DNA of 64,000 nucleotides, from contig VUYV01000010.1 of assembly GCA_008711295.1 (NCBI GenBank), positions 5,580,522-5,644,521 of the forward strand, read 5' to 3'. This document shows, one piece after another, positions 51,301 through 61,900 of this stretch. The DNA comes from Anarhynchus alexandrinus. Its lineage: Eukaryota; Chordata; Aves; Charadriiformes; Charadriidae. Every line of letters starts with the position of its first letter. Within the stretch, counting starts at the first letter, position 1. A model generated the notes under the pieces. It ran no database searches. It saw nothing but the letters and a program-made list of their open reading frames with translations, and had not been told where the DNA came from. The position numbers were made by a program, and so were the translations under genes.

Positions 51301-53799
51301 GGAACCGGGCACGTACAGCTACAGAGCAGCGTGCTGCAGGTGTGGGGCTGAGGTGCGCGGCTGTCTGAGAAATCCTGATCTCTCCCACAATCTGCCTCCT
51401 CGTGGCTTGGAACAAACCTCCCGTCGGCTCCTCCGTGCCGGGACTGCACGCTCGCGGGCACTCGGCTCGCTGCCAGAGATCGGTGCCCTCAAAGAGAGAG
51501 ATGCAAAGGGAGATAGGGGACTGCAGGAGGAAAATTGGTGCTTGCTTTCTTTCTGCACTCGTTGCATGTTAATTGTTGAACAGAGCGAGCTGCTTATAAT
51601 CCTGTTGCAGCCTGCATTTCACCTCCAGAGTTTCTGGTCTGTCCCAAAGCAGGATACTGGGTTTGCTCTCTGGTTGTCCTGTTAGTGGGGTTGTTACTTC
51701 CCTCCCCTCCCTCATCTCGTCTTCCCCAGACCCTCTAAATTTCAGGAGGCAACACACTCCCCAGGTTAATCAGGATCCTTCCACTGGGCTGTCTTCTGCA
51801 GCCCCGATAACTGGCGTGTCTCCATCGCAGCATCACCCGCTGAGCCCTGTCTCCCAGCTAGCACTGCTCTGCTCCCATGGAGCATCCCGCAGGGCCCTGC
51901 ACTCTTCCCCCCTGCTTTCTGTAGGAGAAATTTCCAGGAGAAAGTGTCCCTCCCTGCCAAGTGGGTCTCTTCTCATCACCTTCTTTTTCATCCTGCTCTG
52001 ACCTGAGTGACTAAGGTGTCCTCCTTGTCTCATCCCCTTCAGAGACTTTTGTGGCTCCAACGTAGGCAGGGATGTGCAAATGTGTAGAGTGAGGAACCTC
52101 AAGAAATCCCCAGGGTATCTCCTCCTCCTTGCACTTTGTCCCCCAGGGCCAGTTCTACCCTGGGGTCCCTCGGGAGCAGCTCTGGGGCCCTGGAGCTTTG
52201 CAAACACAGGGGTGGCAGTGTGTGTCTGATGCCATTAGGTTTCTGCACCAGTGGGCCTGATCTGGATAGATCATTTACAAAGCTGCAGCAGACGATGGGC
52301 AGGTCAGAGTCTTCCCTTCTGCCATATTGTCATAGTAGGGCAATTACCCCTTCATTGGAGATGGAAGGACCTGCGATAATTTCTGTCCTTGGCTCCTTGG
52401 CTGCAGGAAATCATCCCAGAGCTGCTGTTTGTCCTGAAACCAGCCCATTGCACAGAGAAGGCAAATCCCTCTCCCCTCCATCACTCACATTTTGCATTTT
52501 CATGCAGCTCCCGAAATCTATGTTCAGGCTCTAACCTGAGAGATGCAGAATCGTCTCTGGTGGTGAACGCAGGAGGCTGGCGTTAGCAAACTTGGGCTCT
52601 GTTCCCAGCCCTGCTGTGGACGTGCTGTGTGGCCTCTGGCAAGATGGGTAACCTCCCAGTTTATTGCGTTCTCCTCCCTTAAGTGCTGTGCTGTGGGGTG
52701 CAGGGCTGAACGCTGCTGCCTCTTGAGTGCTGTAGGGGAACATGAAGGTGGTAGAAGATGGCTTGCCCCAGGGTGACAACCGGGTTCTGGTGATAAGGGA
52801 TGGCCTTGGACCTCCTTATCATGGACACCTGACTGCTGCCAGATGTGGGACTGGGGATGTGATGAGTCAGAGCTCCAGACTGGGCTGCTGGAGATGAAGG
52901 GGTTTCATGGAATTGCACTGCTTTGGAGGAAGGACACAGCATGGGATAAATCAGTGAGCCAAGCCATGAAAGTATCCACCAGCCTCAGCCCTCACACCCC
53001 AGCGCTGCTGTACAAAGAGGTTGTGGCTGTCATTAGCCAGAGCGTAGAGGCTGACCCAAGTCCCTCCACTCCCTCCTTTCAAATCAATGATAACTGTGAT
53101 AGAATTGTAATTCCTGGCCGTGCTCTGAGCAATCTTTGTCCTTACCTCCCTCTTTTCTGCACCCCTTGTTCCCACGCTGCGTGCCTGCTGGCTGCAGGGA
53201 CCCCCGTCTCGCTGCTTGGGATGAAAAGAGGCATTTTAATTAACAAGCTCTGTTTTCTCCAGCCCCCTGCCCACCCCTCCAGCCCTGCTTTCTGGACCCT
53301 GCCAGGCTCTGCAGATGGCTCTTCCAGGTCTGGATGTGCCCTGATGGATCTGGACCAGGCTGGCTGTATGCCTGGGGCTGCAGCAGGGGCACGCAGGGAG
53401 CCGGGGCGTCCCCAGGCAGCAGAGGTGCGTGTAAGTCCCAGGGCACCTCATCCAGGCCCTCGCTGGGAGCCATCCCAGCCCTGCCTCCGGCAGGAGGAGA
53501 GGGTGAGGGCAGGATCCAGGCAATGCCCTGTTTCTCCCTCCCTCCATGGCAGCCCAGCCCAGAGGAAAGGCCTTAGGGTAGTATTTCTGCCTCCTCCTGG
53601 TCTGCCCTGCTGTTTTGTTCTCCCAAAGGCAGTTCAGCTCCAAGGATTTTTCCATCGAGCCTGGCAGGCCTGCTGGGCACGGGAGCATGCGCCTGGCAGC
53701 AGCCTACACATATGCCAGCACTTCCATTACTCGCTGGAACGGACCTCGGTCCACTCCTAGCAGCATCCCTGCGATCTCCAGGCAGCCCCTGGAGTGGGA

Positions 53800-53952
53800 A
53801 CATTTATTATGACCATTTTGTCTCTTAATTAAAATGCCTTAATTGATTTTTAATAGTTCCCCTTTGGAAAAAAACAAAGCAAAGCAAATCAAATAATAAC
53901 TCCATTAAGGCCATTTTGTTAGGAAGTGAAACAGCTCCAATAATCATGATGT
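53800..53952. promoter_or_regulatory. Candidate conserved non-coding (enhancer-like) element
   Basis: An AT-rich island in GC-rich surroundings contains TTAATTAA (53825-53832), TTAATTGA (53839-53846), further TAAT words, and two copies of CCATTTTG (53813-53820 and 53911-53918). It has no open reading frame character. Dense homeodomain-type TAAT sites in such an island are typical of vertebrate regulatory elements. Conservation could not be tested, so this is inference from composition and motifs only. Confidence 0.25.
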
Positions 53953-55835
53953 TCCTGGCTCCTCGCAGATGGTGGGTAGCTGCCAGTCTCCAGCGAAAGG
54001 AAATAGCCCGAGATGTGAACACGGGAACTGGCAGCCAGTTGGTGGGTGAGATGGGGAGAAAGGGAAGGGAGTGTCCACTGGTGTCGTGCCAGGACTTGGG
54101 TACCGAAGATAAATGGGACAGGCAAGCCACAGAAAAGGGGATAATAAGTCATAGTGATAAAGCAATGCTAGACAATCTGAAAGGTATAAAAGCCCAGGCG
54201 GAGGGCAAGCAGGGAAATCAGAGCCACTGACAGCGTGCCCAGCCCTTGCTCTGTTTCCTGCACTGACCTTGCTGGTCTGGGAGGAAGGTTTGCTCTGGGG
54301 CCAGCTGCAGCACGGGTGTCCAAGGGCTACTGCCGCCTGTGCATCAGGCTCTCTCCAAGAGACTGTGGCTGTGCCACCTTCCCTGGGTTCTGTTTCCCAC
54401 TGCCTCGGCTGCTTGGAGCGGCTCTGAGCTCCTCTCTCCCTTTTGTCTTTGGGGTTACCTTTCCAGGGCTGGGGGCAGCTGTGTCATGGAGGTCTGAGAT
54501 CACCCTTAAGCAAACCCTCACCCCAGCAAATCCACCCATTTTTCCCGCCCGCTGCTTAAAGCTACCTTCCTACCCTCTTAGCAGTAGCTATATGGTCTCC
54601 ATTATCACGGTATCTGAGCCCAACAACTTCATCTCCAGGAATCATTGGCATAAATCGTCCAGCAGTGTTAGACAAGTTAGGCAAGGCAATGGGCATGGAG
54701 AGGGCAGGAGAAAGCACGCGTGCAGACAGGGACGGTCTACCGCAGGCAGCTCCATTGCTGGGTCTCCACAGGGGCCGGGCTTTGCGGCCGGCCGGGCAGA
54801 TTCCTAGGAGCAGCTCCCAAAGGGGAATCACAACCCTTGCTCTGAGCAGCGATGAAAGAACAAGCAGCCATTCATTATTTATTGCAATGTAATTGCTGTC
54901 ACCTTTACCATCCTGCCACCATTATTTTATGCTATTTGTTTAAGGAACCAGCTGAAATGAAGGTGCTCTGCCCAGAAAACATTCTCTCTTCCCAAGGACA
55001 GGCTGTCCTTAAAATATTTTGGCTTGCAGGGCACGGACCTGTGGAAGCCCACCAGCACCCAGTCAGCAGTGCTCCTATCTGTCTGGTACAAACCCAGAGC
55101 AGTCCGTTCTTCAGGGAGGTGGAGAAGGTGCCCAGCAGGCTGCCTCTAATTCCCAGCTTCGTTTAAGCCCTATGCCTCCTTCCCTCAGCAGTAGGGCATT
55201 ATCTCCTCTCTCTGCAGGTCAGAGAAAACATGCTGCTCTTCAGACCACCTTGTTTGGGCAGAGTGATGACTTTTGCTCACTTTTGATCAAGTGTGCAGTG
55301 GGAACACACACAGTGCTGGGGAGAGGGGCTATGTGGGGGCTCACGTCCGCCCCTCTCCGCATACTCCAGCAGCAATGCTCAGACACGTACGCTGAGAAGG
55401 AGCCAGTAGCAGAGCTGGCTTTTCTCCCACTGTGTTTGGACTGAACGAATACCCTGCCGTGACAACACTCTGCTGTAACAACGGCACTGAACGCCAGCCG
55501 CGGGTTCCAGACCGAGTCAGTTCTGGCTCATCAGTCGGGCTCCCTGCTCCCAAAGCCATATTCACGCAGACATTTGAGCACCACGGGGCAGGAGGCTCAC
55601 TGACGCCGGGGCCTTGGCTCTCGGGTCTCTTTGTGCCTGGGCGCTCAGCAGCAGTTCTGCGGGAGGCTTGTTCACAGCTTCAGCGGTCTGTCCCCTGCAC
55701 ATGCACGTCCCTGCAGGAGCTCCCTCCTCTGCAACGGCGGCGGATGCCTGGGTGTCACAGACACCTAGGGGACAGTCAGGTTCTTCTAGGGATCCTTAGC
55801 AGAATGATGACGGCACTAAATCATAGTTACAATTA

Positions 55836-56090
55836 AAGCTTTATTTTCTTAGCAGGATATTATGATTAGTATAGCACAGAATTTATGATTAGAATGGCAC
55901 AGGATTTCTACAAGCAGAATCAATGTAGTACAATCTCTAAGTAGAGTAATACAGAATTTATAATACCACTTAACTTATTATTTCTAATCACCTAGACCCT
56001 AAATTACTTCTAATCACCTAAGTAATACAGAATTTATAATACAATTTAACTTATAATTTCTAATCATCCGGACCTTCTGCAGATCATGTT
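55836..56090 (-). repeat. Unclassified AT-rich element with internal 76-bp duplication and AATAAA on the minus strand
   Basis: The segment contains two near-identical copies of a word beginning GTAATACAGAATTTATAATAC (starts 55946 and 56022, 76 bases apart) and several CTAATCA words. On the minus strand an AATAAA signal (55845-55840) is followed by sequence reminiscent of an LTR R/U5 region. It directly abuts the CR1 tail. It may be part of an old avian LTR element into which, or beside which, the CR1 inserted; no terminal repeats or target duplication were resolved. Confidence 0.35.
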
Positions 56091-56390
56091 GAATCATAGA
56101 ATCATAGATTCATAGAATCATAGAATGATTTAGATTGGAAGGAACCTTAAAGATCATCCAGTTCCAACCCCTCTGCCCTGGGCAGGGACATCTCTCACTA
56201 GACCAGGTTGCTCAAAGCCCCATCCTCGGCCCTGGCCTTGGTCACCTCCAGGGATGGGGCCTCCACAACCTCCCTGGGGAACCTGTGCCAGTGTCTCACC
56301 ACTCTCAGTGTAAAGAATTTCTTCCTAATATCTAATCTAAATCTGCCCTCTTTCAGTTTACAACTATTACCCCTCATCCTATCACTACAC
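56091..56390 (-). mobile_element. CR1 LINE, 5'-truncated 3' tail
   Basis: On the minus strand this is the characteristic 3' end of an avian CR1 non-LTR retrotransposon. It shows the diagnostic 3'-terminal octamer array (AATCATAG on the plus strand, four copies at 56092-56123). Recognisable CR1 text follows, such as TTGGAAGGAACCTTAAAGAT, CATCCAGTTCCAACCCC, CTCCAGGGATGGGGCCTCC and TTTCTTCCTAATATCTAATC. Only the last 300 bases remain, so it is 5'-truncated and cannot code for its proteins. Boundaries are by eye from memory of the consensus. Confidence 0.9.
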
Positions 56391-57570
56391 TCTTAATACA
56401 TTGTTTGCTGTATCAATATAACAATTACAACTGAGACTTGAAAACCATATAAAAGAAGACGAGCCACTCTCTCCAACCTCAGAGGAAGCAGGGGACAGTG
56501 GGGGTGTCCCTGGCCATGGCGGGTGACAGGTCTCACTGTCCAGCAGTTCCCACTTAGGACTTGTAACTGCTTGATTTTATGGACAGTGCTCTGTGTGCTG
56601 TTATGCTTCCCTGTCCTGTGACAGGGTCATCAACACCACCTGGCTGGCTGGGTGCCTGGGACCTTCAAGGCCAGCAAGGAAGGGAGTAACCAGACTGTCG
56701 CCCAGGAACCTTGAGGCTGGCAGGGAGGGGAAGAAGAAAACTGTTTGGTTTGTCTACTTTGTTCACAGGACCTTCAGGGCCTGATAATGAAGGAAAGGGA
56801 ATGAATATGTGACCTGTCACAAAGAAGGGCTGCTTGCCTCATAAAGTGGTGTTAGTTATGCTAACCATATTAGCAGCAGTTGGGAGCAGGGGGTACCAGT
56901 CTAGGGTGGCAGCATCGCTAGCAGGAGCAGTGGTGGAGACTCATGCAGAGACAGGGTGACAGATATTCTCACCTGGAGAGGTGAGAAATAAGAAACTGGA
57001 AAAAAAAACTGGGTGCACAATATGGAAATAAATTGTTATGGGGAGGTGGAGAAAAGCACCTTGAATTTGAGTGTGTCCTGTTGTTTTTCTCCGGACCTAG
57101 TTCTTAAGGAATTAAGACTTAGGGCATTTCTGTAGGTAAGTAAATCTCCTCAAAGATGACTGACACCATCATTGATTCCTTCTGTCAGCCCCAAAAGGTC
57201 CCAAATTTTTGGCTTGTTTGAAGTGACTTCCCTGTTTTGCAAAGCCTAGCGTGAAGAAGCAGGAGAGGCAGTGTGTAACTCCATGACCAGGAGATCTTTT
57301 CAGGACCTACCAGTCTAGCCCTGGCTGGTTGAGGGGTTTTCCCCTGTTCAATTCAAATAAACAGAACCTCAGAAACTCATGTGAAAAGTTGCATTTTCCC
57401 CTGACCTTTTCTTGGGGAATTGGCATTCAACTGATCATAGGCTCTAACAGGAGGTACACGGGAGGTCAAAGGCCATTTGGTGTGAGGAAGGATGGGGGTA
57501 AGGGAGTCTCAGTTCTTGCAGATGCTCTGCTGTCTCCCGTGCTCTCACTTCTGCTGTGTCTGTGTTCCAG
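56391..57570. other. Upstream region of the NPY receptor gene
   Basis: No coding sequence is recognised. A TATAAAAG box lies at 56448-56455 (plus), within sequence of uncertain origin that may be repeat-derived. A CTGGAGAG/GTGAGAAA context near 56985 would serve as a splice donor. The segment ends at a good acceptor (TTCTGCTGTGTCTGTGTTCCAG, ending at 57570). Y2-type receptor genes usually have a non-coding first exon, which would lie in or upstream of this stretch, but I cannot identify it confidently. Confidence 0.4.
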
Positions 57571-57608
57571 ATCTCTTCCTCCTCCTGACGGAAAGTCTCA
57601 GGCCAGGC
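57571..57608 (+). other. NPY7R: 5' UTR part of the NPY receptor coding exon, after a splice acceptor
   Basis: A pyrimidine-rich acceptor ends in TTCCAG at 57570, leaving 38 bases of leader before the ATG at 57609. The reading frame is open further upstream (to an ATG at 57492), but that stretch would cross the acceptor and resembles no receptor N-terminus. The shorter start is therefore preferred. Confidence 0.6.
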
Positions 57609-58772
57609 ATGGGACTGTTGGAAGGAGCCAACAGCACCCTCACTGTGGAGAAGACAGCATTAGATGAGAAGCTGCCACAGGGCTGGCACACCAAGGACTT
57701 TGTCACTCCTAGCCAGGATCTCTCTGGGTCCCACAATGTTATGATGGACAGCACCAAGATCCTGGGCGTCCAAGTTGTCTTGATTGCTGCCTACTCCCTC
57801 ATCATTCTGCTGGGGTTCATCGGCAACTCCTTGGTCATCTACATCATAGTGAAGTACAAGACCATGAGGACTGTCACCAATTTCTTCATAGCTAACCTGG
57901 CCCTGGCAGATCTGATGGTGGACACGCTCTGTCTGCCTTTCACCCTAGTGTACACGCTGCTGGACGAGTGGAAGTTTGGAGCTGTTCTTTGTCATCTGGT
58001 CCCTTATGCTCAAGCTCTGAGTGTTCATGTGTCCACTCTCACCCTAACTGTGATTGCCCTGGATAGGTACCGGTGTATTGTTTTCCACTTGGACAGCAGG
58101 ATTTCCAAGAGGCTCAGCTTCACCATCATAGCTGTCATGTGGCTAGCAGCAGCTGTCCTAGCAGGTCCTCTGGCCATCTTCAGAGAGTACCGGTATGAGG
58201 AAATCCCATCCATCAACCTCAAAATGGCTGTCTGCTCAGAAAAATGGCCTTCTGGAAATAACAGAGATGCCACTATCTACAGCCTCTCCATGCTCCTCCT
58301 GCAGTATGTTTGTCCTCTTGCAATTATTTGTTATGCCTATACCAGGATCTGGTTCAAGCTGAAAAACCACGTCAGTCCCACTTCTAGGAATGAAAACCAG
58401 TGCCGGAGAAGGAAGACAACCAAAATGCTAGTAATGGTAGTTGTGGTATTCGCAGTGTGTTGGCTCCCCTTCCACATATTCCAGCTTGCCATTGATCTTG
58501 ATCTGGTTCTTATCTTCCACGAGTACAAACTCCTGTACACTGTCTTCCATGTCGGAGCCATGTGCTCTACATTTGTCAACCCCCTGCTCTACGGATGGAT
58601 GAACAAGAACTACCGGAACGGCTTCCTTATGTTCTTCCGTTGCCAGAACAAGCCAGAAAGCATCCACACTGAAGGCTCAGTTAGAGGGAGGTCGTATATC
58701 TTCAGGGCAAACACTCTAAATGGGAGCATCAAACAGAATCCTGGCAATGGACCACTGCCCACAGAGGTTTAG
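57609..58772 (+). CDS. NPY7R: Neuropeptide Y receptor of the Y2 subfamily, probably Y7
   Basis: This intact 387-residue class A GPCR lies in a single coding exon. Y2-subfamily receptors bind NPY/PYY peptides at the plasma membrane and normally couple to Gi/o. The N-terminus has an N-glycosylation site (N8-S-T). Seven hydrophobic segments lie at about 52-80, 89-115, 127-152, 170-192, 222-246, 272-296 and 308-330. Landmarks are N73, D101, the C128-C209 disulfide pair, D152-R153-Y154 ending helix 3, CWLP at 284-287, NPLLY at 324-328 and a palmitoylation-type C345. Y2-family text includes DSTKILGVQVV, MRTVTNFFIANLALADL, SPLAIFREY-like GPLAIFREY, LKNHVSP and KEYKL-like HEYKLLYTVFH. It differs from Y2 at many sites, for example DRYRC where Y2 has DRHRC. 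Linkage to FLT4 fits the chromosome-13-type block of avian Y7, not the Y1/Y2/Y5 block. ATG at 57609 lies 38 bases after a splice acceptor and aligns with the Y2 start. Confidence 0.9.
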   Translation: MGLLEGANSTLTVEKTALDEKLPQGWHTKDFVTPSQDLSGSHNVMMDSTKILGVQVVLIAAYSLIILLGFIGNSLVIYIIVKYKTMRTVTNFFIANLALADLMVDTLCLPFTLVYTLLDEWKFGAVLCHLVPYAQALSVHVSTLTLTVIALDRYRCIVFHLDSRISKRLSFTIIAVMWLAAAVLAGPLAIFREYRYEEIPSINLKMAVCSEKWPSGNNRDATIYSLSMLLLQYVCPLAIICYAYTRIWFKLKNHVSPTSRNENQCRRRKTTKMLVMVVVVFAVCWLPFHIFQLAIDLDLVLIFHEYKLLYTVFHVGAMCSTFVNPLLYGWMNKNYRNGFLMFFRCQNKPESIHTEGSVRGRSYIFRANTLNGSIKQNPGNGPLPTEV

Positions 58773-58917
58773 GGATGGGACAACCACCTCCAGGACTGAG
58801 GCTGACTGAGCCCAGAGACATTCTTGGGTGAATGCCTTTTTTCGGTGGGACATTGTGTTGCCAAAACATTATAGCTACCACAGCCACGTAGAAATACTCC
58901 CCTGTATCTCTCAAAAC

Positions 58918-58923
58918 AATAAA
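58918..58923 (+). terminator. NPY7R: Polyadenylation signal (AATAAA) of the NPY receptor gene
   Basis: A canonical AATAAA lies 145 bases after the stop codon. It is followed within about 35 bases by T-rich sequence (TTTTTTCCTTTCTCTGTGTT), the usual downstream element. This would give a 3' UTR of about 0.17 kb. Confidence 0.65.
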
Positions 58924-58959
58924 TCTGGTATATTTCTGTCTGACAAACAAATGATTTTT

Positions 58960-61900
58960 TCCTTTCTCTGTGTTCAAGTTATGCATGCAGAAGCATAAAA
59001 AATCACACACAGAGGAGGCTTTCATTTAGCCAGCAAAATACACCCTTTTTCCTCTTTCCATTTGCCAATGTGCATTGCTCAACCTTTTACCCCCTGACAT
59101 ATTACACATTACAAATGCGGAACCTTTATTGTGTATGCTTGTTCACCTGTATGTCTCCTACCCAAAAGCCTTAATGATCCATCTTTAGCTAATGCCTCCA
59201 AGGGGAGAGAGACCTACTCTCTTCTGCAAACACGGGCTGGTTAGTGCCATCACCCCGCAGGCTGGGAAGGGAGCAGGCTGGTGCAGGTCGAAGCTGGGCA
59301 ACCCATGATCTCTTGCAAAGCATTTGCATGAATCTGCATTTGCAGCCCATGGGATGAGCTCTCATCCTCAGAAAGCCCAGGAGGTGGCAGTGACACTACT
59401 TACCACAGTTTCCTTTCCAAGTGCCAAAGCAAGGCTTTGGGGACACCTCATTAGCCAGCGAGTTTGTGAGCCAGTGCCCTGGCTTTAGCAAGGGTGACAG
59501 CAGGCAGAGAAGCAGATAGATAGGAAACGAAAGAGCTGGGGCAGCTGAACAAGAGGACTGAAACTGAACCTAGAGGATTAGCAAAGGTGATTTCCTCCAG
59601 ACTCTAAGATGTGGCTCCTGCCATGCAATAACTTGATAGGTGCCAGCATGGTCAGAAAGGCAAAACTGCGAATGACTCCATTCTCCAAGGCACTCCGAGT
59701 TTTAAAGCTTTACTCTTTCTGGAGTTGGAGGTAGTATGGGTCTGTACAGGAGTGCTTCAGTTCAGAAGAGAGATGTAACCTGCTCTCATGGTTATCACAG
59801 ATGTGGTGTCCTCTGGCAGAAGAAGACACGGAGACAAAGGAAGATGTATTCTTTCAAACCAAACTATATGTTCTCCTCCCTAAGGCTGTGTCAGCTGGGG
59901 AACATATTTTTAGCTCTGCCATCAAAGGAGGCTTGATTGCTACTGTGATCTCAGCAGCTCGTCATTGGTGTCGTCTCTGAAAGTCAGTGTTCATCAGATT
60001 GGAAAGTAACTCCCAGATGCAGGAAAGAGACTCAGCAGACCTCCTCATTAAAAATAAAAAGAAAAGAAAAACTTTGATTTGTAGGTCTTCACTGGAGCAA
60101 GGACAAGAGGTAAGAGGACTTGCAGTACTGAGTACGCCAGTTTGGATCAGACTGCTGCGCTGTCATATCTGAAGTCCTCAAGAAATGGATTGTCAAAGGG
60201 CTTATTTGAAAATCTCTCTCCTGCCTCCTCCCCAGCTTGACCTGCCTCTGGCCCTTGTTCTCCAGCTCAGCTTCTGTCTGCCACACTAGATTTTAATCTC
60301 CCTGTTTATTTCTTACTCTGATGCCCTCCTTCATTTCCCTCCTCCTTCAAGTAGATACAAGAAAGGGATCTTTGGTTCCTTCCCGAAGGACATCACTGTC
60401 AGGCAGGGGCCACGGACCACACTCCACATGTGGGGGTGTGGGCATGCTGGTGCCTAATAAACTGCCCAGCACCTGATTCTGCAGATCACAGCTAATTTTT
60501 CTTTTCAGGGAGCTTCAGGATCTATGAAGATCCTCTCAGGAAGTCACTGATATTCCAGTAAAAGGGTTGTCTGATTCCTGACAGGCCAAGACATGATGGG
60601 AGAACCAAGACACAACTAAAACTTCCCCATGTGAAGTGCCATGGCGTGATGATGGGAGTTTGCTAGTTCATCCCGACGGAAGGAGGAGGATATTATCCTC
60701 CACAACACTGGCAAATTCTGTCCCTACCTAATGAACCGGTCATTTCTACAATCCATCCTCCCAAGGAACTCTCCCTGTGTTTCCATCAAACTCCAAGATA
60801 CAAGGAAATATTTATGTATTTATGTTTCAAAATCAGTTTAAATGAGTGGAAAGAATTCAACTATTACCAATAAACACTTCAGAAAGTGATTTAACACTCA
60901 ATAATATATGTCAGAGTAAAATAACACATTCAGCAATGCAAGCTTGGAAGCCAATCACGCTGCCAGCTGAGATGGATGAGGAGCTAAATTGCTCTTCTAG
61001 GGGCCTTGCCAAAGGTTTTATCCTGTGACACCACACACGGTATCTGACTGCGGAGCAAGGCAGATAATGACATTATGAATGACTGTTTAATTTTGAGCCC
61101 AGACTTTTAAACTAAATATGGATAAATAAATAAATAGACCCCAGAACTTCACAAATGAATACTGGCAATGGCATTTATAGGCCAGAGCGATTTTTATGCT
61201 GCAGTAAACTGAGAAGGAAAAACTATTTACTTGAAGTGTAACAGCAAAGTTCTGTTTGCTCTATTTAATACACTTGTGCAGCTTTACTGATGGATTTCTG
61301 CCTGAGAGCTTGCTGCTTTTTCCTTGCCATTGGAAAAAGTTACAAGCTTCCACACCCACTGCAAGCAGGGAAAGCAGCTCTCAGTTGTGTATACGTGTCC
61401 CTGTGGAAAACCATGATGCCTCTATTGAGGGAAAGTGGCCCTAGTGTCCACTCCACTGCCAAAAAGAACAAGAATTGGAGAGCAAGGAAGCAAAGCTTCT
61501 TACCAAAGGTTGATTTGGACAAATAAATAGTATGTTATAGACTGTCATGACTGCATAGAAGACAGGAATGAATTTGTTTCCATAAACCAGAAAGTTGTTG
61601 GAGATGAAGGTTCCCCAAATATTAACACTCCACTAAAGATGGCCTTACTGCCATGATCAGTTCCATGAAAACAAAGACCTCAGAAGCATTTTAAGGTTTT
61701 GAAATATTTAGAGATCAGGACAGGGTATGACCCTTCTCTGTTGGTGTCAAGGGCAGATCCTCTAGCAGTTACAGATATTCTTGGAGTCAGAGGCATCACT
61801 GCCTGCCCCTTGCCAAAGGTACATCAGTGAATGCTCGCCAAGCCAGGCTCCTCTCTGCAGAGCTGGTGTTACTGACATGGGATGGAATGACTCATGTCAG

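Larger units (their letters stand above)
38431..55800. other. About 17 kb without a recognisable gene
   Basis: Between the TRIM promoter repeat and the repeat block before the NPY receptor I find no recognisable protein domain and no convincing chain of splice-bounded exons on either strand. The longest open frame (52843-53760, plus) has no family features and is probably chance. Contents noted: an (ATGGG)n array at 39341-39395, a short CA run near 40230-40250, and an AT-rich, motif-dense block at 53800-53952. A non-coding RNA or a gene with only short, fast-evolving exons cannot be excluded. Confidence 0.55.

Noticed and set aside
52843..53760. 305-codon open frame on the plus strand
   Set aside because: There is no recognisable domain and no matching neighbouring exons. 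The composition resembles surrounding non-coding DNA.
57492..57608. Upstream in-frame ATG that would add 39 residues to the NPY receptor
   Set aside because: A strong splice acceptor ends at 57570 inside the extension, the added residues resemble no receptor N-terminus, and the ATG at 57609 aligns with the Y2 start and precedes an N-glycosylation site.
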